A stretch of DNA of 64,000 nucleotides from Streptomyces spongiicola (GTDB taxonomy: Bacteria > Actinomycetota > Actinomycetes > Streptomycetales > Streptomycetaceae). Within the stretch, counting starts at the first letter, position 1, and each line of letters opens with the position of its first letter. The notes under the pieces were generated by a model that was not told the origin of the DNA, ran no database searches, and worked only from the letters and a program-made list of their open reading frames with translations. Both the position numbers and the translations under genes were made by a program. Shown piece by piece: positions 1-8,855 of this stretch. The stretch is taken from contig NZ_CP029254.1 of assembly GCF_003122365.1 (NCBI RefSeq), positions 1,255,001 through 1,319,000 of the forward strand. Reading direction: 5' to 3'.

Positions 1-2
1 GG

Positions 3-560
3 CAGCGGCTCGGAGGCGCCTTCGAGGTGCAGGCCGGCGCCGTGCACGTGGTGCCGTTCGGGCTGGAGATCCCCTGGGAGACGCCGATCACGTCGATCGC
101 CGGCCAGCGGCTGCGCGGTATGGACATCGGCGTGACGACCGAACTGGAGATCGCACGCGCCGTGGACTCGGGCGACCTGGACCCGATCCACGTGCACCCG
201 CTGCCGGCGCAGCAGGCCGTTCTCGACGCGTTCATCCAGCTGGGCTTCCGCTTCAAGAGCGCGGACATGGAGCGCGGCCACATCCGCGGGACGCGCCAGC
301 GGCTGCCCTTCTACCAGGAGATCGAGTTCTTCGCGCCGCAGCAGTACCGGGGGCTCAACCAGGTCGAGGTCACCTTCATCGCCGACGACCGCGAGATGGA
401 CGTCGTGCTCGAGATGGACAAGAAGCCGGGACTGTTCAGCGAGGGCAGCGACTCGTACCGGGCGTTCACGGTGGACCTGCACGACTTCCGGGGGACGGAC
501 CACGCCGCCTACCTCAACCAGTGGCTCGCTGAGGTCGGCGGCCGCCGCAACTGGCTGTAG
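3..560 (+). CDS. SpoOM-family sporulation protein, 5' end outside window
   Basis: The reading frame is open to the left window edge, so this is the C-terminal part of a longer protein; the first internal Met (position 27) follows an in-frame stretch QRLGGAFEV and is not the real start. About 185 residues are present. The sequence matches the arrestin-like SpoOM (Spo0M) family: beta-rich, with [14 protein letters not shown] early and [11 protein letters not shown], then a conserved tail with [20 protein letters not shown]. Family members are cytosolic and affect sporulation control in Bacillus and Streptomyces; the mechanism is not settled. It ends in a TAG stop, and the next gene starts 67 bp downstream on the same strand. 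Confidence 0.9.
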   Translation, partial: QRLGGAFEVQAGAVHVVPFGLEIPWETPITSIAGQRLRGMDIGVTTELEIARAVDSGDLDPIHVHPLPAQQAVLDAFIQLGFRFKSADMERGHIRGTRQRLPFYQEIEFFAPQQYRGLNQVEVTFIADDREMDVVLEMDKKPGLFSEGSDSYRAFTVDLHDFRGTDHAAYLNQWLAEVGGRRNWL

Positions 561-627
561 GGCTCTAGTCTCGGAACCGCAAGCGCGCGATCGCAAGCGC
601 AGGACTCCCGAGTACGGAGGTTCAGAC

Positions 628-1161
628 GTGTCCGAGGCGAAGAGGGCTCCGCTGCCTCATGACTTCCATCCGCAGGTGCCGTCGTTCACCGTGACGAGTG
701 CCGACGTCGAGGACGGCGGTGTCCTGCGGGACGCCCAGGTGCACTCGGCGGGCGACACGTCCCCGCAACTGCGGTGGGAGGGCTTCCCGGCGGAGACGAA
801 GAGCTTCGCCGTGACGTGCTTCGACCCCGACGCCCCGACGGGCAGCGGGTTCTGGCACTGGGTGCTGTTCGACATCCCGGCGTCGGTGACCGAGCTGCCG
901 GCCGGTGCGGGGAGCGGGAAGTTCGAGGGTCTGCCCGAGGGCGCCGTGCACGTCCGCAACGACTACGGGACGAGGGACTTCGGCGGCGCGGCCCCGCCGC
1001 CCGGTGACGGTCCGCACCGCTATGTGTTCACCGTGTACGCGGTGGACTCCGGGAAGCTGGGTCCCGGTGAGGACGCGTCGCCCGCGGTGGTGGGCTTCAA
1101 TCTGCGGTTCCACACACTGGCCCGTGCCCAGCTGATCGGCGAGTACGAGAACTGCGGCTAG
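628..1161 (+). CDS. YbhB/YbcL-type PEBP (Raf-kinase-inhibitor-like) protein
   Basis: A 177-residue cytosolic phosphatidylethanolamine-binding-protein fold. It starts with GTG behind an ACGGAGG ribosome site with about 7 bp spacing. The ligand-pocket signatures are present: [15 protein letters not shown] (DPDxP box) near residues 67-81 and [13 protein letters not shown] (GxHR box) near 127-139. Length is usual for bacterial members (150-180 aa). Bacterial PEBPs bind small anionic ligands; no enzymatic role is established, and nothing in the neighbourhood indicates a partner. A hairpin at 1189-1223 follows the stop. Confidence 0.93.
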   Translation: MSEAKRAPLPHDFHPQVPSFTVTSADVEDGGVLRDAQVHSAGDTSPQLRWEGFPAETKSFAVTCFDPDAPTGSGFWHWVLFDIPASVTELPAGAGSGKFEGLPEGAVHVRNDYGTRDFGGAAPPPGDGPHRYVFTVYAVDSGKLGPGEDASPAVVGFNLRFHTLARAQLIGEYENCG

Positions 1162-1188
1162 GGCCGCGTCGGCGTCAGCCCGTTGTTT

Positions 1189-1223
1189 GCCCGCTCCCGG
1201 TCTTGGAGAGATCAGGAGCGGGC
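1189..1223 (+). terminator. hairpin after PEBP gene
   Basis: GCCCGCTCC (1189-1197) pairs perfectly with GGAGCGGGC (1215-1223) around a 17-nt loop that can pair further, and is followed by ATCTTTC. It sits 28 bp after the PEBP stop, so factor-independent termination is likely. Confidence 0.6.
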
Positions 1224-1335
1224 ATCTTTCGTGATGCGCGGATATTGCGTTGTCCGTCACGGGGCGTCCGGCCAGAGTTGGTCCAGGCCCAGCGCCCGGC
1301 ACAAGGGCCGGCCGGCACACGGGAGGTGGGGCACC

Positions 1336-1878
1336 ATGCGGGACACACTGGTACTGAACGCGAGCTTCGAGCCGCTGTCGACGGTGACGCTGAACCGGGC
1401 GGTGGTGCTGGTCCTGCAGGACAAGGCCGTCGTCGAGCAGTCCCACCCCGCGCTGCGGGTGCGCGCGGCCGCGGTGGAGCTACCGGTGCCGCGGGTGATC
1501 AGGCTCTGCAGATACGTACGGGTGCCGTTCCGAAGACAGGCTCCGTGGTCGAGACGGGGTGTGCTGGTACGGGACCAGCACCGGTGCGCCTACTGCGGGA
1601 GGCGGGCGACGACCGTGGACCATCTGGTGCCGCGGTCGCGGGGCGGTGCGGACAACTGGCTGAACACGGTCGCCTCCTGCGCCGAGGACAATCACCGCAA
1701 GGCGGACCGCACCCCGGAGCAGGCCGGGATGCCGCTGCTGCACGAGCCGTTCGTGCCGACGCCGGCGGACGCGATGCTGCTCGCGCTCCGGGCGGGTGAG
1801 CGGTCGTCGCTGCCGGAGTGGCTCGGGCTGCACGGCGGTCACGCGGCAGAGCGGCCCCCGCTGACGTCGGCGGCCTGA
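1336..1878 (+). CDS. HNH endonuclease
   Basis: A 180-residue protein. I chose ATG 1336 because GGGAGGTGGGG lies just upstream and the homologous N-terminus begins MRDTLVLNASFEPL; longer in-frame extensions look non-coding. The nuclease core is at 80-125: CxxC (Cys84, Cys87), Asp95-His96 (VDHLVPRSRGG) and SCAEDNHRK with Cys115 and His120. The usual second CxxC cysteine is replaced by Asp118, so the structural zinc site may be altered. Similar proteins are widespread in actinobacteria as stand-alone HNH nucleases of unknown target. There is no methyltransferase or toxin-immunity partner beside it. Confidence 0.9.
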   Translation: MRDTLVLNASFEPLSTVTLNRAVVLVLQDKAVVEQSHPALRVRAAAVELPVPRVIRLCRYVRVPFRRQAPWSRRGVLVRDQHRCAYCGRRATTVDHLVPRSRGGADNWLNTVASCAEDNHRKADRTPEQAGMPLLHEPFVPTPADAMLLALRAGERSSLPEWLGLHGGHAAERPPLTSAA

Positions 1879-2000
1879 GACGGCACCCCTGAGAGGGCGC
1901 CCGGGCCGGTACCCGGAACGGCGGGAGAGCCGGCTCGGACAGCACCGGGGGCCGGGCGCGGAGGCCACCCGGCCCCGGGTGGCTCACCGGTGAGCGGGAA

Positions 2001-2021
2001 GCCCGCCTCCTCGTGGCGGGC
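2001..2021. terminator. hairpin between convergent genes
   Basis: GCCCGCC (2001-2007), 7-nt loop, GGCGGGC (2015-2021), lying between the convergent HNH and TSUP genes. A separate perfect palindrome GCTCACCGGTGAGC lies at 1982-1995. Probable bidirectional terminator. Confidence 0.6.
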
Positions 2022-2033
2022 GTCCGTGCGCCC

Positions 2034-2804
2034 TCAGCGGAGGACGAGCTGGACGACGGCCGCCGTCCCCACGATCACGATGAAGGTCCGCAGTGCCACG
2101 GGCGGGAGCCGGCGGCCGATCCTCGCGCCGACCTGGCCGCCGATGGCGGAACCGACCGCGATGAGCAGGACGGCGGTCCAGTCGAAGTGGGCGACGAAGA
2201 GGAAGAAGAGCGCGGCCACGGAGTTGACGATCGCCGCGAGGACGTTCTTGGTGGCGTTGATCCGCTGCAGGCTGTCGTCGATCAGGATGCCCATGAGGGA
2301 GAGGTAGATGATCCCCTGGGCGGCGGTGAAGTAGCCGCCGTAGACGCTGGCGGCCAGCAGGGCGGTGAGGAGGAGGGGGCCGCCGTCGGAGTGCGGTGCA
2401 CCGGTTCCGCGGCGTTCACGGCGGCGCTGGACGGCGGCGGAGATCCGGGGCTGGAGCACGACGAGCACCAGGGCGAGCGTCACGAGGACCGGGACGACGG
2501 TCTCGAAGGCCGTCGGCGGCAGCAGGGTCAGCAGCATCGCGCCCGCGAGACCGCCGGCCAGGGCGGCGAGGCCGAGGCGGAGGATGCGGCGCCGCTGGCC
2601 GGCGAGTTCGGCGCGGTAGCCGATGGCTCCGCTGATCGACCCCGGTATCAGGCCGAGGGCGTTCGAGACGGTGGCCGTGACGGGCGGGAGCCCGGTGGCC
2701 AGGAGTACCGGGAACGTGATGAGGGTTCCGGAGCCGACGATCGTGTTGATCGTGCCCGCCGCCGTGCCCGCCACGAAGATCGCGACCGCTTCCCAGATGG
2801 ACAA
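2034..2804 (-). CDS. TSUP-family (TauE/SafE) membrane permease
   Basis: A 256-residue multi-pass membrane protein. I chose TTG 2804, preceded by GAGGAGA with 5-6 bp spacing, over an upstream start that adds 20 charged residues. The N-terminus IWEAVAIFVAGTAAGTINTI and the repeat-like C-terminal half (GSAIGGQVGARIGRRLP) are typical of TSUP carriers, which export sulfite, sulfonates or related organic anions. The two halves are separated by a basic loop (RRRERRG, about residue 115). Substrate cannot be assigned from the context. Confidence 0.9.
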   Translation of the reverse strand: MSIWEAVAIFVAGTAAGTINTIVGSGTLITFPVLLATGLPPVTATVSNALGLIPGSISGAIGYRAELAGQRRRILRLGLAALAGGLAGAMLLTLLPPTAFETVVPVLVTLALVLVVLQPRISAAVQRRRERRGTGAPHSDGGPLLLTALLAASVYGGYFTAAQGIIYLSLMGILIDDSLQRINATKNVLAAIVNSVAALFFLFVAHFDWTAVLLIAVGSAIGGQVGARIGRRLPPVALRTFIVIVGTAAVVQLVLR

Positions 2805-2889
2805 GGCCGTCTCCTCACATGTTCGGTGCGTCGCCTCCCCGCCGTCGAGGTCGAGGGGCCGCACCGATCATGCACGACCGGCCGGGCGG

Positions 2890-3870
2890 TCAGTCGATCG
2901 GGGGCTGCTCGCGCCGCTCCGTGCCACCGCTCTGGCGGGGGAGGCCGCTGCCGCCGGTGCCTGCCGCGCCGTTGCCGCCGCCGTTGCCGGAGAGGGGTCC
3001 GCCGAAGCTGCCGATGGCGCCGGAGAGGCCCTTGAGCGCGTCGCCGATCTCGCTGGGCACGATCCAGAGCTTGTTGGCGTCGCCCTCCGCGATCTTCGGG
3101 AGCATCTGGAGGTATTGGTACGACAGCAGCTTCTGGTCCGGGTCCCCGGCGTGGATGGACTCGAAGACCGTGCGGATCGCCTGGGCCTCGCCCTCGGCGC
3201 GCAGGGCAGCGGCCTTGGCCTCGCCCTCGGCGCGGAGGATGGCGGACTGCTTCTCGCCCTCGGCGGTGAGGATCTGCGACTGGCGGATGCCCTCGGCGGT
3301 GAGGATGGCGGCGCGCTTGTCGCGGTCCGCGCGCATCTGCTTCTCCATCGAGTCCTGGATGGAGGTGGGGGGTTCGATGGCCTTGAGTTCCACGCGGTTG
3401 ACTCGGATGCCCCACTTGCCGGTGGCCTCGTCGAGGACGCCGCGGAGGGCGGCGTTGATCTCCTCGCGGGAGGTGAGGGTGCGCTCGAGGTCCATGCCGC
3501 CGATGATGTTGCGGAGGGTGGTGACGGTCAGCTGCTCGATCGCCTGGATGTAGCTGGCCACCTCGTAGGTCGCCGCGCGGGCGTCGGTCACCTGGTAGTA
3601 GATGACGGTGTCGATGTTGACGACGAGGTTGTCCTGGGTGATCACCGGCTGGGGCGGGAACGGGACCACCTGTTCACGCAGGTCGATCCGGTTGCGGATC
3701 GAGTCGATGAACGGCACCACGATGTTCAGCCCCGCGTTGAGGGTGCGCGTGTAGCGGCCGAACCGCTCCACGATGGCGGCACTGGCCTGGGGGATGACCT
3801 GGATCGTCTTGATCAGGGCGATGAAGACCAGCACCACCAGAATGACCAGAACGATGATGATCGATGGCAT
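2890..3870 (-). CDS. SPFH/band 7 (stomatin-like, QmcA type) protein
   Basis: A 326-residue protein with an N-terminal membrane segment (IIIVLVILVVLVFIALI, residues 4-20), then a band 7 domain (about 25-200) including RFGRYTRTLNAGLNIVVPF, and a helical region with four AEGE repeats (about 205-255) that in this family drives oligomerisation. The C-terminus is a Gly-rich, low-complexity tail. It lies 115 bp downstream of nfeD on the same strand; NfeD proteins pair with SPFH proteins in membrane microdomains, so the two are likely a functional pair. The spacer contains a CATGATCATG palindrome (3957-3966), so an internal promoter is possible. Confidence 0.93.
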   Translation of the reverse strand: MPSIIIVLVILVVLVFIALIKTIQVIPQASAAIVERFGRYTRTLNAGLNIVVPFIDSIRNRIDLREQVVPFPPQPVITQDNLVVNIDTVIYYQVTDARAATYEVASYIQAIEQLTVTTLRNIIGGMDLERTLTSREEINAALRGVLDEATGKWGIRVNRVELKAIEPPTSIQDSMEKQMRADRDKRAAILTAEGIRQSQILTAEGEKQSAILRAEGEAKAAALRAEGEAQAIRTVFESIHAGDPDQKLLSYQYLQMLPKIAEGDANKLWIVPSEIGDALKGLSGAIGSFGGPLSGNGGGNGAAGTGGSGLPRQSGGTERREQPPID

Positions 3871-3985
3871 CGTGCTTCCCGTGCCCTTCGCTGCCGGATG
3901 AGTCTCTGATGATCGAGTTTCCCAGACCGCTGGCGGTCATGGGTGAGGTTACGTCACATGATCATGATGAACCGTCACCCGGGTG

Positions 3986-4414
3986 TCACATCACCACGGC
4001 CGTCGCACCGTCGATCTCGACCACGTCCACCTGCTCCCCCGGCTCGAAGGCCCGGGAGGCGTCGAGGGCCCTCGCCGACCAGATCTCGCCGGCGAGCTTG
4101 ATCCGGCCGCCGTCTCCGTCCACCCGTTCCAGCACGACCGCCTGACGGCCTCTCAGCGCGTCGACCCCGCTGGCGAGATGGGGGCGCTGTTTGCCGTGGC
4201 GTGCGGCGATGGGCCGTACGACGGCGATGAGCGCGACCGAGACGGCCGCGAACACCACCACCTGCGCCACCACGCCGAAGCCGAGGCCGGCGGTGACGGC
4301 TCCCGCGACCGCGCCGACGGAGAGCATCCCGAGTTCCGGCATGGCGGTGATCACGAGGGGGATACCGAGCCCGACCGCCGCGACGAGCCACCACACCCAT
4401 GCGTCGATGTCCAC
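3986..4414 (-). CDS. NfeD-family membrane protein
   Basis: A 142-residue protein of the short NfeD class: an N-terminal membrane region (residues 6-72, three or four hydrophobic segments) and a C-terminal OB-fold (about 85-142) containing GRQAVVLERV and PGEQVDVVEIDGATAVV. No ClpP-like protease domain is present. It is the first gene of the nfeD-SPFH pair. Known role of the class: partner of stomatin/flotillin-like scaffolds at the membrane. Confidence 0.9.
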   Translation of the reverse strand: MDIDAWVWWLVAAVGLGIPLVITAMPELGMLSVGAVAGAVTAGLGFGVVAQVVVFAAVSVALIAVVRPIAARHGKQRPHLASGVDALRGRQAVVLERVDGDGGRIKLAGEIWSARALDASRAFEPGEQVDVVEIDGATAVVM

Positions 4415-4439
4415 GGGGCCATGGTAAAGGGGCGAACGC

Positions 4440-4465
4440 CGCCCCGACAGGGCGCTGTCGGGGCG
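4440..4465 (-). terminator. hairpin after ABC ATPase gene
   Basis: Perfect 11-bp stem CGCCCCGACAG (4440-4450) / CTGTCGGGGCG (4455-4465) with a GGCG loop, 4 bp beyond the ABC ATPase stop and before the nfeD start. Confidence 0.65.
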
Positions 4466-4469
4466 CCTG

Positions 4470-5261
4470 TCAGGAGAGCGGCAGCCCCCGGGCGGTCCAG
4501 CGCTCGTCGTTGCGCTCGACGAGGAGCGGGAGCCCGAAGCAGAGGGAGAGGTTGCGGGAGGTCAGCTCGGTCTCCATCGGGCCCGCGGTGAGCACCCTCC
4601 CCTGACGGATCATCAGAACGTGGGTGAAGCCCGGCGCGATCTCCTCGACGTGGTGGGTCACCATGATCATGGAGGGGGCGTACGGATCGCGGGCGAGCCG
4701 GCCGAGGCGGCGGACCAGGTCCTCGCGGCCGCCGAGGTCGAGGCCGGCGGCGGGCTCGTCGAGCAGCAGCAGTTCGGGATCGATCATCATCGCGCGGGCG
4801 ATGAGCGTGCGCTTGCGCTCGCCCTCGGACAGGGTGCCGAACGTGCGGTCCAGGTAACCGGACATGCCGAGGCGGTCGAGGAAGGCCCGGGCGCGCTGCT
4901 CGTCGACGGCGTCGTAGTCCTCGTGCCAGGTGGCGGTCATGCCGTACGCGGCGGTGAGGACGGTCTGCAGGACGGTCTGGCGCTTGGGGAGCTTGTCGGC
5001 CATGGCGATGCCGGCCATGCCGATGCGGGGGCGGAGCTCGAAGACGTCGACGCCGCCGAGCCGGTCGCCGAGGATGGTGGCGGTGCCGGTGGTGGGGAAC
5101 AGGTAACTGGAGGCGAGGTTGAGGAGGGTGGTCTTGCCGGCGCCGTTCGGGCCGAGGATCACCCAGCGCTCGCCCTCCTTGACCGACCAGGAGACGTCGT
5201 CCACCAGAGCACGTCCTCCGCGGACCACGGATACGTCCACCAGCTCCAGTACATCGCTCAT
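4470..5261 (-). CDS. ABC transporter ATP-binding protein
   Basis: A 263-residue single ABC ATPase. Walker A GPNGAGKTTLL (about residues 37-47), signature LSEGERKRTLIARA (about 144-157), Walker B ELLLLDEPAAGLD and the switch His in MVTHHVEEI are all intact. No permease gene is adjacent; it stands alone between a terminator and a divergent gene, so its partner must be elsewhere or it works in a non-transport role. The signature Ser-Glu variant (LSEGE rather than LSGGQ) resembles the YlmA/ModF-like group of iron or molybdate-type ATPases, but that assignment is weak. Confidence 0.92.
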   Translation of the reverse strand: MSDVLELVDVSVVRGGRALVDDVSWSVKEGERWVILGPNGAGKTTLLNLASSYLFPTTGTATILGDRLGGVDVFELRPRIGMAGIAMADKLPKRQTVLQTVLTAAYGMTATWHEDYDAVDEQRARAFLDRLGMSGYLDRTFGTLSEGERKRTLIARAMMIDPELLLLDEPAAGLDLGGREDLVRRLGRLARDPYAPSMIMVTHHVEEIAPGFTHVLMIRQGRVLTAGPMETELTSRNLSLCFGLPLLVERNDERWTARGLPLS

Positions 5262-5376
5262 GAGCGCGTTGTCTCCCCATTCGGTCGTCGGGTCTCGGGC
5301 TCTGCCCGCCTGTGGGCACGGCTCCCCAGGTAAACCTACGCCACCCGCCCGGTGCTCCTGCCCCGGGTCCGGTACC

Positions 5377-5382
5377 TAGGCT
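5377..5382 (+). promoter_or_regulatory. candidate -10 of a leaderless promoter
   Basis: TAGGCT ends 6 bp before the ATG at 5389, and no ribosome site precedes that ATG. This spacing is what leaderless actinobacterial transcripts show. A recognisable -35 was not found. Confidence 0.4.
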
Positions 5383-5388
5383 GGGTCC

Positions 5389-6186
5389 ATGCTCTCGGAA
5401 CCACGTTCAGGACGCCTGGCCGCCTGGGGTAACGCCCTCTCGGCCGGATTCGTATCGCCGGACGACGCAGCGACCGCGATCGTCGGGGAGGACGCGGTGC
5501 ACCGCGTGGCGGGACTCCCCGGCGAGAACGGACCGGTGGGGCTCACGCTGGCGCTGGGGCGGCTGCGCGCGGCCGGGGTGCGGGGGTTCCGGGTGGCCCT
5601 GCCCGCGCCCGGGCATCCGCTGGGGCTGAGCGGGCCGCCGGAGTTCAACGCGCGGGCGCTGGAGGCGCGGGAGGCGGTGGTCTGCCACGGGGCGGCGTAC
5701 GGCCTGGTGCCCGAGGTGCGCGAGGCCGGTCCGGACGGCGATGTGCACGCCGATGTCGTCTGGCACTGCCTGCCGGTGCGGGAGGCCCCGCCCGCCGACG
5801 TCCCCTCCCTCGGCGAGGCGGAACGGGAGCTCGCGGAAGGGCTGCGGGAGGCTGCGGAGGTGCTGTCGCGGCTGGACGTGGCGGCCTCCGGGCCGGTGGC
5901 CGAGGCGGCGCTCGGCGCGTACCGGGCGCGGGCCGAGCCGCGGGCTGCCCGCGAGGTACTCGCGCCCGGGTACCCGTCCCGGGCGGCGCGTGTGCTGGAA
6001 CTGGCCGAGCGGATCGGTCTACTGCTGTCCCTGGCGTACGGCAACGGTCACGGCGGGGCGATGAGCGCGTCGGAGATGTCGGCCCGGGGGGCGGCTCTGC
6101 GTCCGGTGGAGCGGGTGGCGCGGCGCGCGCGGGTGGCGGCGTACAACGCCTATGTGGAGGACCTGGAGCGCCGGGCGGATCGCTGA
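5389..6186 (+). CDS. conserved Streptomyces hypothetical protein
   Basis: A 265-residue soluble, Ala/Arg/Glu-rich protein with no membrane segment, signal or motif that I recognise. It begins MLSEPRSGRLAAWGNA and carries a central HADVVWHCLPVREAP. The composition (helical, acidic middle, basic C-terminus RRARVAAYNAYVEDLERR) and third-position GC bias are those of a real gene, and the position between the divergent ABC ATPase and chpE is one I associate with other streptomycetes. The ATG is probably leaderless (see the TAGGCT element). Function unknown. Confidence 0.85.
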   Translation: MLSEPRSGRLAAWGNALSAGFVSPDDAATAIVGEDAVHRVAGLPGENGPVGLTLALGRLRAAGVRGFRVALPAPGHPLGLSGPPEFNARALEAREAVVCHGAAYGLVPEVREAGPDGDVHADVVWHCLPVREAPPADVPSLGEAERELAEGLREAAEVLSRLDVAASGPVAEAALGAYRARAEPRAAREVLAPGYPSRAARVLELAERIGLLLSLAYGNGHGGAMSASEMSARGAALRPVERVARRARVAAYNAYVEDLERRADR

Positions 6187-6296
6187 CGGAAGCGGCCGGA
6201 AGCCGCTGGAAGCCGCCGGGTGTGCTCCCGGTCCGGGAGCGGCGCGGCGGGGCCCGGCGCGATGGCGGCCCGTTGGCGGGGCGCGGCGGGGCCGGG

Positions 6297-6337
6297 CGCC
6301 CGACGGACCCCGGGCACGGTCCGGGGTCCGTCGGGCG
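6297..6337. terminator. strong bidirectional terminator
   Basis: Perfect 17-bp stem: 6297-6313 pairs with 6321-6337 around a 7-nt loop, between the convergent hypothetical gene and chpE. No T-tract, as is usual in Streptomyces. Confidence 0.8.
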
Positions 6338-6361
6338 CTGCCGGAGAGCCGGGCGGCGCGC

Positions 6362-6604
6362 TCAGCCGTTGACGCCCGTGTTGCCGAAGGCCGGGTTCAG
6401 GACGCCGATGACGTTGACCGTGTTGCCGACGGCGTTGACCGGGACGTGGATCGGCGCCTGGATCAGGTTGCCGGAGCCGACGCCCGGGGAGTGCGTGGCG
6501 TGGCCGTCCGCGTGCGCGCTGGTGGCGGACGCGACTCCGGCGCCTGCGGCGACGATGCCGCCGGCGACCACGGAGACGGCGAGGGCCTTCTTCAGGTTCT
6601 TCAC
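6362..6604 (-). CDS. chpE: chaplin, Cys-less ChpE type
   Basis: An 80-residue secreted hydrophobin-like protein. GTG start behind GGAGG; signal peptide residues 1-27 (LAVSVVAGGIVAAGAGVASA); one chaplin domain from about 40 to 80 (SPGVGSGNLIQAPIHVPVN, then NTVNVIGVLNPAFGN). The two cysteines conserved in most short chaplins are replaced (NAVGN and NTGVN), which is the hallmark of ChpE. Chaplins assemble into amyloid fibres that coat aerial hyphae and lower surface tension; without Cys, this one cannot make the intramolecular disulfide. Single gene, flanked downstream by a strong terminator. Confidence 0.95.
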   Translation of the reverse strand: MKNLKKALAVSVVAGGIVAAGAGVASATSAHADGHATHSPGVGSGNLIQAPIHVPVNAVGNTVNVIGVLNPAFGNTGVNG

Positions 6605-6813
6605 TTCGGGATCCTCCTAGGCGTCACCGCGGCGGGACCGCCGCGGCTCGCCCTGGAGAACGCCCGGGACGCGTCCGGGATACGCCGTGTGGGCGACATA
6701 CACACGACGGTATGAATCTCACACCGGAGGGCACCGGACCGGTTCCCCGCTCGGACGCCCCGTCGAGCGACCCGGCCGGGTGACCTGCCGAAACGTTCCG
6801 ATCAGCCCGGTTC

Positions 6814-7512
6814 TCAGCCGGAGAGGCCATGCCGGACGGCCCAGAGCGCCGCCTGGGTGCGGTCCACGAGATCGAGCTTCATCAGGATGTTCGACACATG
6901 GGTCTTCACCGTCTTCTCGGACAGGACCAGGGTCCGGGCGATCTCCCGGTTGGAGCGGCCGTCGGCGATGAGCCCGAGCACCTCCCGCTCCCGCTCGGTG
7001 AGCGAGGTGCCCCTCCCCTGCCCGCCGCCCGGCTCGTCCTGGGCCAGCAGCACGCCCGCCACCTCCGGCTGGAGGAGCACATGCCCCGCGTGCACGGAGC
7101 GGATCGCCGCGGCGAGCGCGTCGGGGTCGACGTCCTTGTACACATAGCCCGAGGCGCCGGCGCGCAGCGCGGGCACGACCGTGCGCCGCTCGGTGAAACT
7201 CGTGACGACCAGCACCTTCGCGGCGCTGTCGAGCGCGCGCAGCTTGCGCAGCGCCTCGATCCCGTCGGTGCCGGGCATCCGCACGTCCATCAGCACGACG
7301 TCGGGCAGCAGTTCCCCGGCGCGGGCCACTCCCTCGTCCCCGTCCCCCGCCTCGCCGACGACCTCAATGCCGTCCTGCACCTCGAGGAAGGTGCGCAGCC
7401 CCCTGCGCACCACCTGGTGGTCGTCCACCAGCAGCACGCGGATCGCCCGCCCCTCCGCCGGCGCCGCCCCGCCGCCCGGACGCGCCGGGTCTCCGCTCTC
7501 CCGCTCAGCCAC
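6814..7512 (-). CDS. LuxR/NarL-family response regulator
   Basis: A 232-residue regulator. The receiver has the acidic pair Asp30-Asp31, phospho-acceptor Asp76 (VVLMDVRMPG), Thr104 and Lys126; a LuxR-type HTH follows at about 165-225 (LTEREREVLGLIADGRSN, SEKTVKTHVSNILMKL). The GTG at 7512 overlaps the kinase stop by 8 bp, so translation is coupled to the kinase just upstream. A 21-residue Pro/Gly/Ala-rich N-terminal extension precedes the receiver. It lies next to chpE, but whether it controls chaplin expression is not shown. Confidence 0.95.
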   Translation of the reverse strand: MAERESGDPARPGGGAAPAEGRAIRVLLVDDHQVVRRGLRTFLEVQDGIEVVGEAGDGDEGVARAGELLPDVVLMDVRMPGTDGIEALRKLRALDSAAKVLVVTSFTERRTVVPALRAGASGYVYKDVDPDALAAAIRSVHAGHVLLQPEVAGVLLAQDEPGGGQGRGTSLTEREREVLGLIADGRSNREIARTLVLSEKTVKTHVSNILMKLDLVDRTQAALWAVRHGLSG

Positions 7513-8650
7513 CGGGGACCTCCATCTCGACCGTGGTGCCCATGCCGGGCGCCGATTCCACCGTGAGTCTTCCGCCGACCCCGCTCGCCCGGTCGCGCAT
7601 GGAGACCAGGCCGAGGTGGCGACCGGCCGTGCGGACCGCCCCGGGCTCGAAGCCGCTGCCGTCGTCGGTGACGCTGAGGACCGCGCCCCGGCCGCGGCGG
7701 GCGAGGCTGACCGCGACCCGTGGCGCGCCCGAGTGCCGCAGCGCGTTGTGCAGGGCCTCCTGGGCGACCCGGAGCAGGGCCTCCTCCTGGGCGGCGGGCA
7801 GGGCGCGGACCCCGCGGCTGTCGAAGGTGACATGGGCGCTGTGGGCGCGGTCGAGTACCTGGACCTGGGTGCGGAGGGTCTCGGCCAGGCCGTCCTCGTC
7901 CAGGGCGGCGGGGCGCAGTTCGACGACCGCGGCACGCAGTTCGTCGGCGGCCTCGGCGGCGAGCGCGGCCACCTGCTGCAGCTCGCCCTTGGCCCGGCCC
8001 GGGTCGCGGTCCACCAGGCGGGCCGCGGCCTGTGCGGTCAGCCGGAGGGAGAACAGCTTCTGGCTGACGGCGTCGTGGAGTTCGTGCGCGAGGCGGGAGC
8101 GCTCCTCGGCGATGGTGAGTTCACGGCTGCGCTCGTACAGCCGGGCGTTGGTGAGGGCGATGGCCGCGTGCTGCGCGAGGATCGACAGCAACTCCTCGTC
8201 CTCCTCGGTGAACCCGCACACGCCCTCGGGCTTGGGGCACCGCTTGTTGGCGAGGAAAAGCGCTCCGATCGTCTCGTCGCCGTCCCTGACGGGCAGGCCC
8301 AGGAAGTCGGCCATCTCGGGATGGGCGGCGGGCCAGCCCCCGAAGCGGGGGTCCTTGCGCACGTCCGCGAGCCGCTCGGTCCCGGCGTCCCTCAGCATCG
8401 CGGCGAGGATGCCGTGCTGGCGCGGGAGCGGCCCGATCGCCCGCCACTGCTCGTCGCTGACGCCGTCGACGACGAACTGGGCGAAGCCCCCGTGGTCGTC
8501 CGGGACGCCGAGCGCCGCGTACTCCGCGCCGAGCAGCTCGCGAGCCGACGCGACGATCGTCTTGAGGACGTCGCGGACCTCGAGGTGCCTGCTCATCGCG
8601 AGCAGCGCGGTGCTCACGGCGGCCAGGCCGGAACTCGGTCGATGGCTCAT
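7505..8650 (-). CDS. GAF-domain NarL-type sensor histidine kinase
   Basis: A 381-residue cytosolic kinase without membrane segments. GAF domain about 20-170; HisKA_3 with LAHELHDAVSQKLFSL (phospho-acceptor His about 192); HATPase_c with the N-box near 295, SVTDDGSGFEPG and the terminal GMGTTVEMEVP. A Cys pair (CPKPEGVC, residues 138-145) lies in the GAF domain, so redox or ligand sensing is possible, but this is inference. ATG 8650 was chosen as the homologous start (MSHRPSSGLAAVSTA). Cotranscribed and overlapping with the regulator gene; divergent from the SDR gene. Confidence 0.93.
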   Translation of the reverse strand: MSHRPSSGLAAVSTALLAMSRHLEVRDVLKTIVASARELLGAEYAALGVPDDHGGFAQFVVDGVSDEQWRAIGPLPRQHGILAAMLRDAGTERLADVRKDPRFGGWPAAHPEMADFLGLPVRDGDETIGALFLANKRCPKPEGVCGFTEEDEELLSILAQHAAIALTNARLYERSRELTIAEERSRLAHELHDAVSQKLFSLRLTAQAAARLVDRDPGRAKGELQQVAALAAEAADELRAAVVELRPAALDEDGLAETLRTQVQVLDRAHSAHVTFDSRGVRALPAAQEEALLRVAQEALHNALRHSGAPRVAVSLARRGRGAVLSVTDDGSGFEPGAVRTAGRHLGLVSMRDRASGVGGRLTVESAPGMGTTVEMEVPGG

Positions 8651-8855
8651 GGGATCACCGTACCGGGGTGCCGTGACGGTGCGTATCGGCCTGTGGACGG
8701 CGGCGGGACCGGTCCCGGGGCCTAGGTCGAAGTGCCCGGGGCGGTAGGGGCGCGGGAACGAGGCGCCGGAGCCGGTGGCCGGGACAGCCTGGACGGCATA
8801 CGGAAGGTCGGCGCGGTGTCGGTAACGGCGCCGCGGGACGAGTGAGGGGTGTGCC

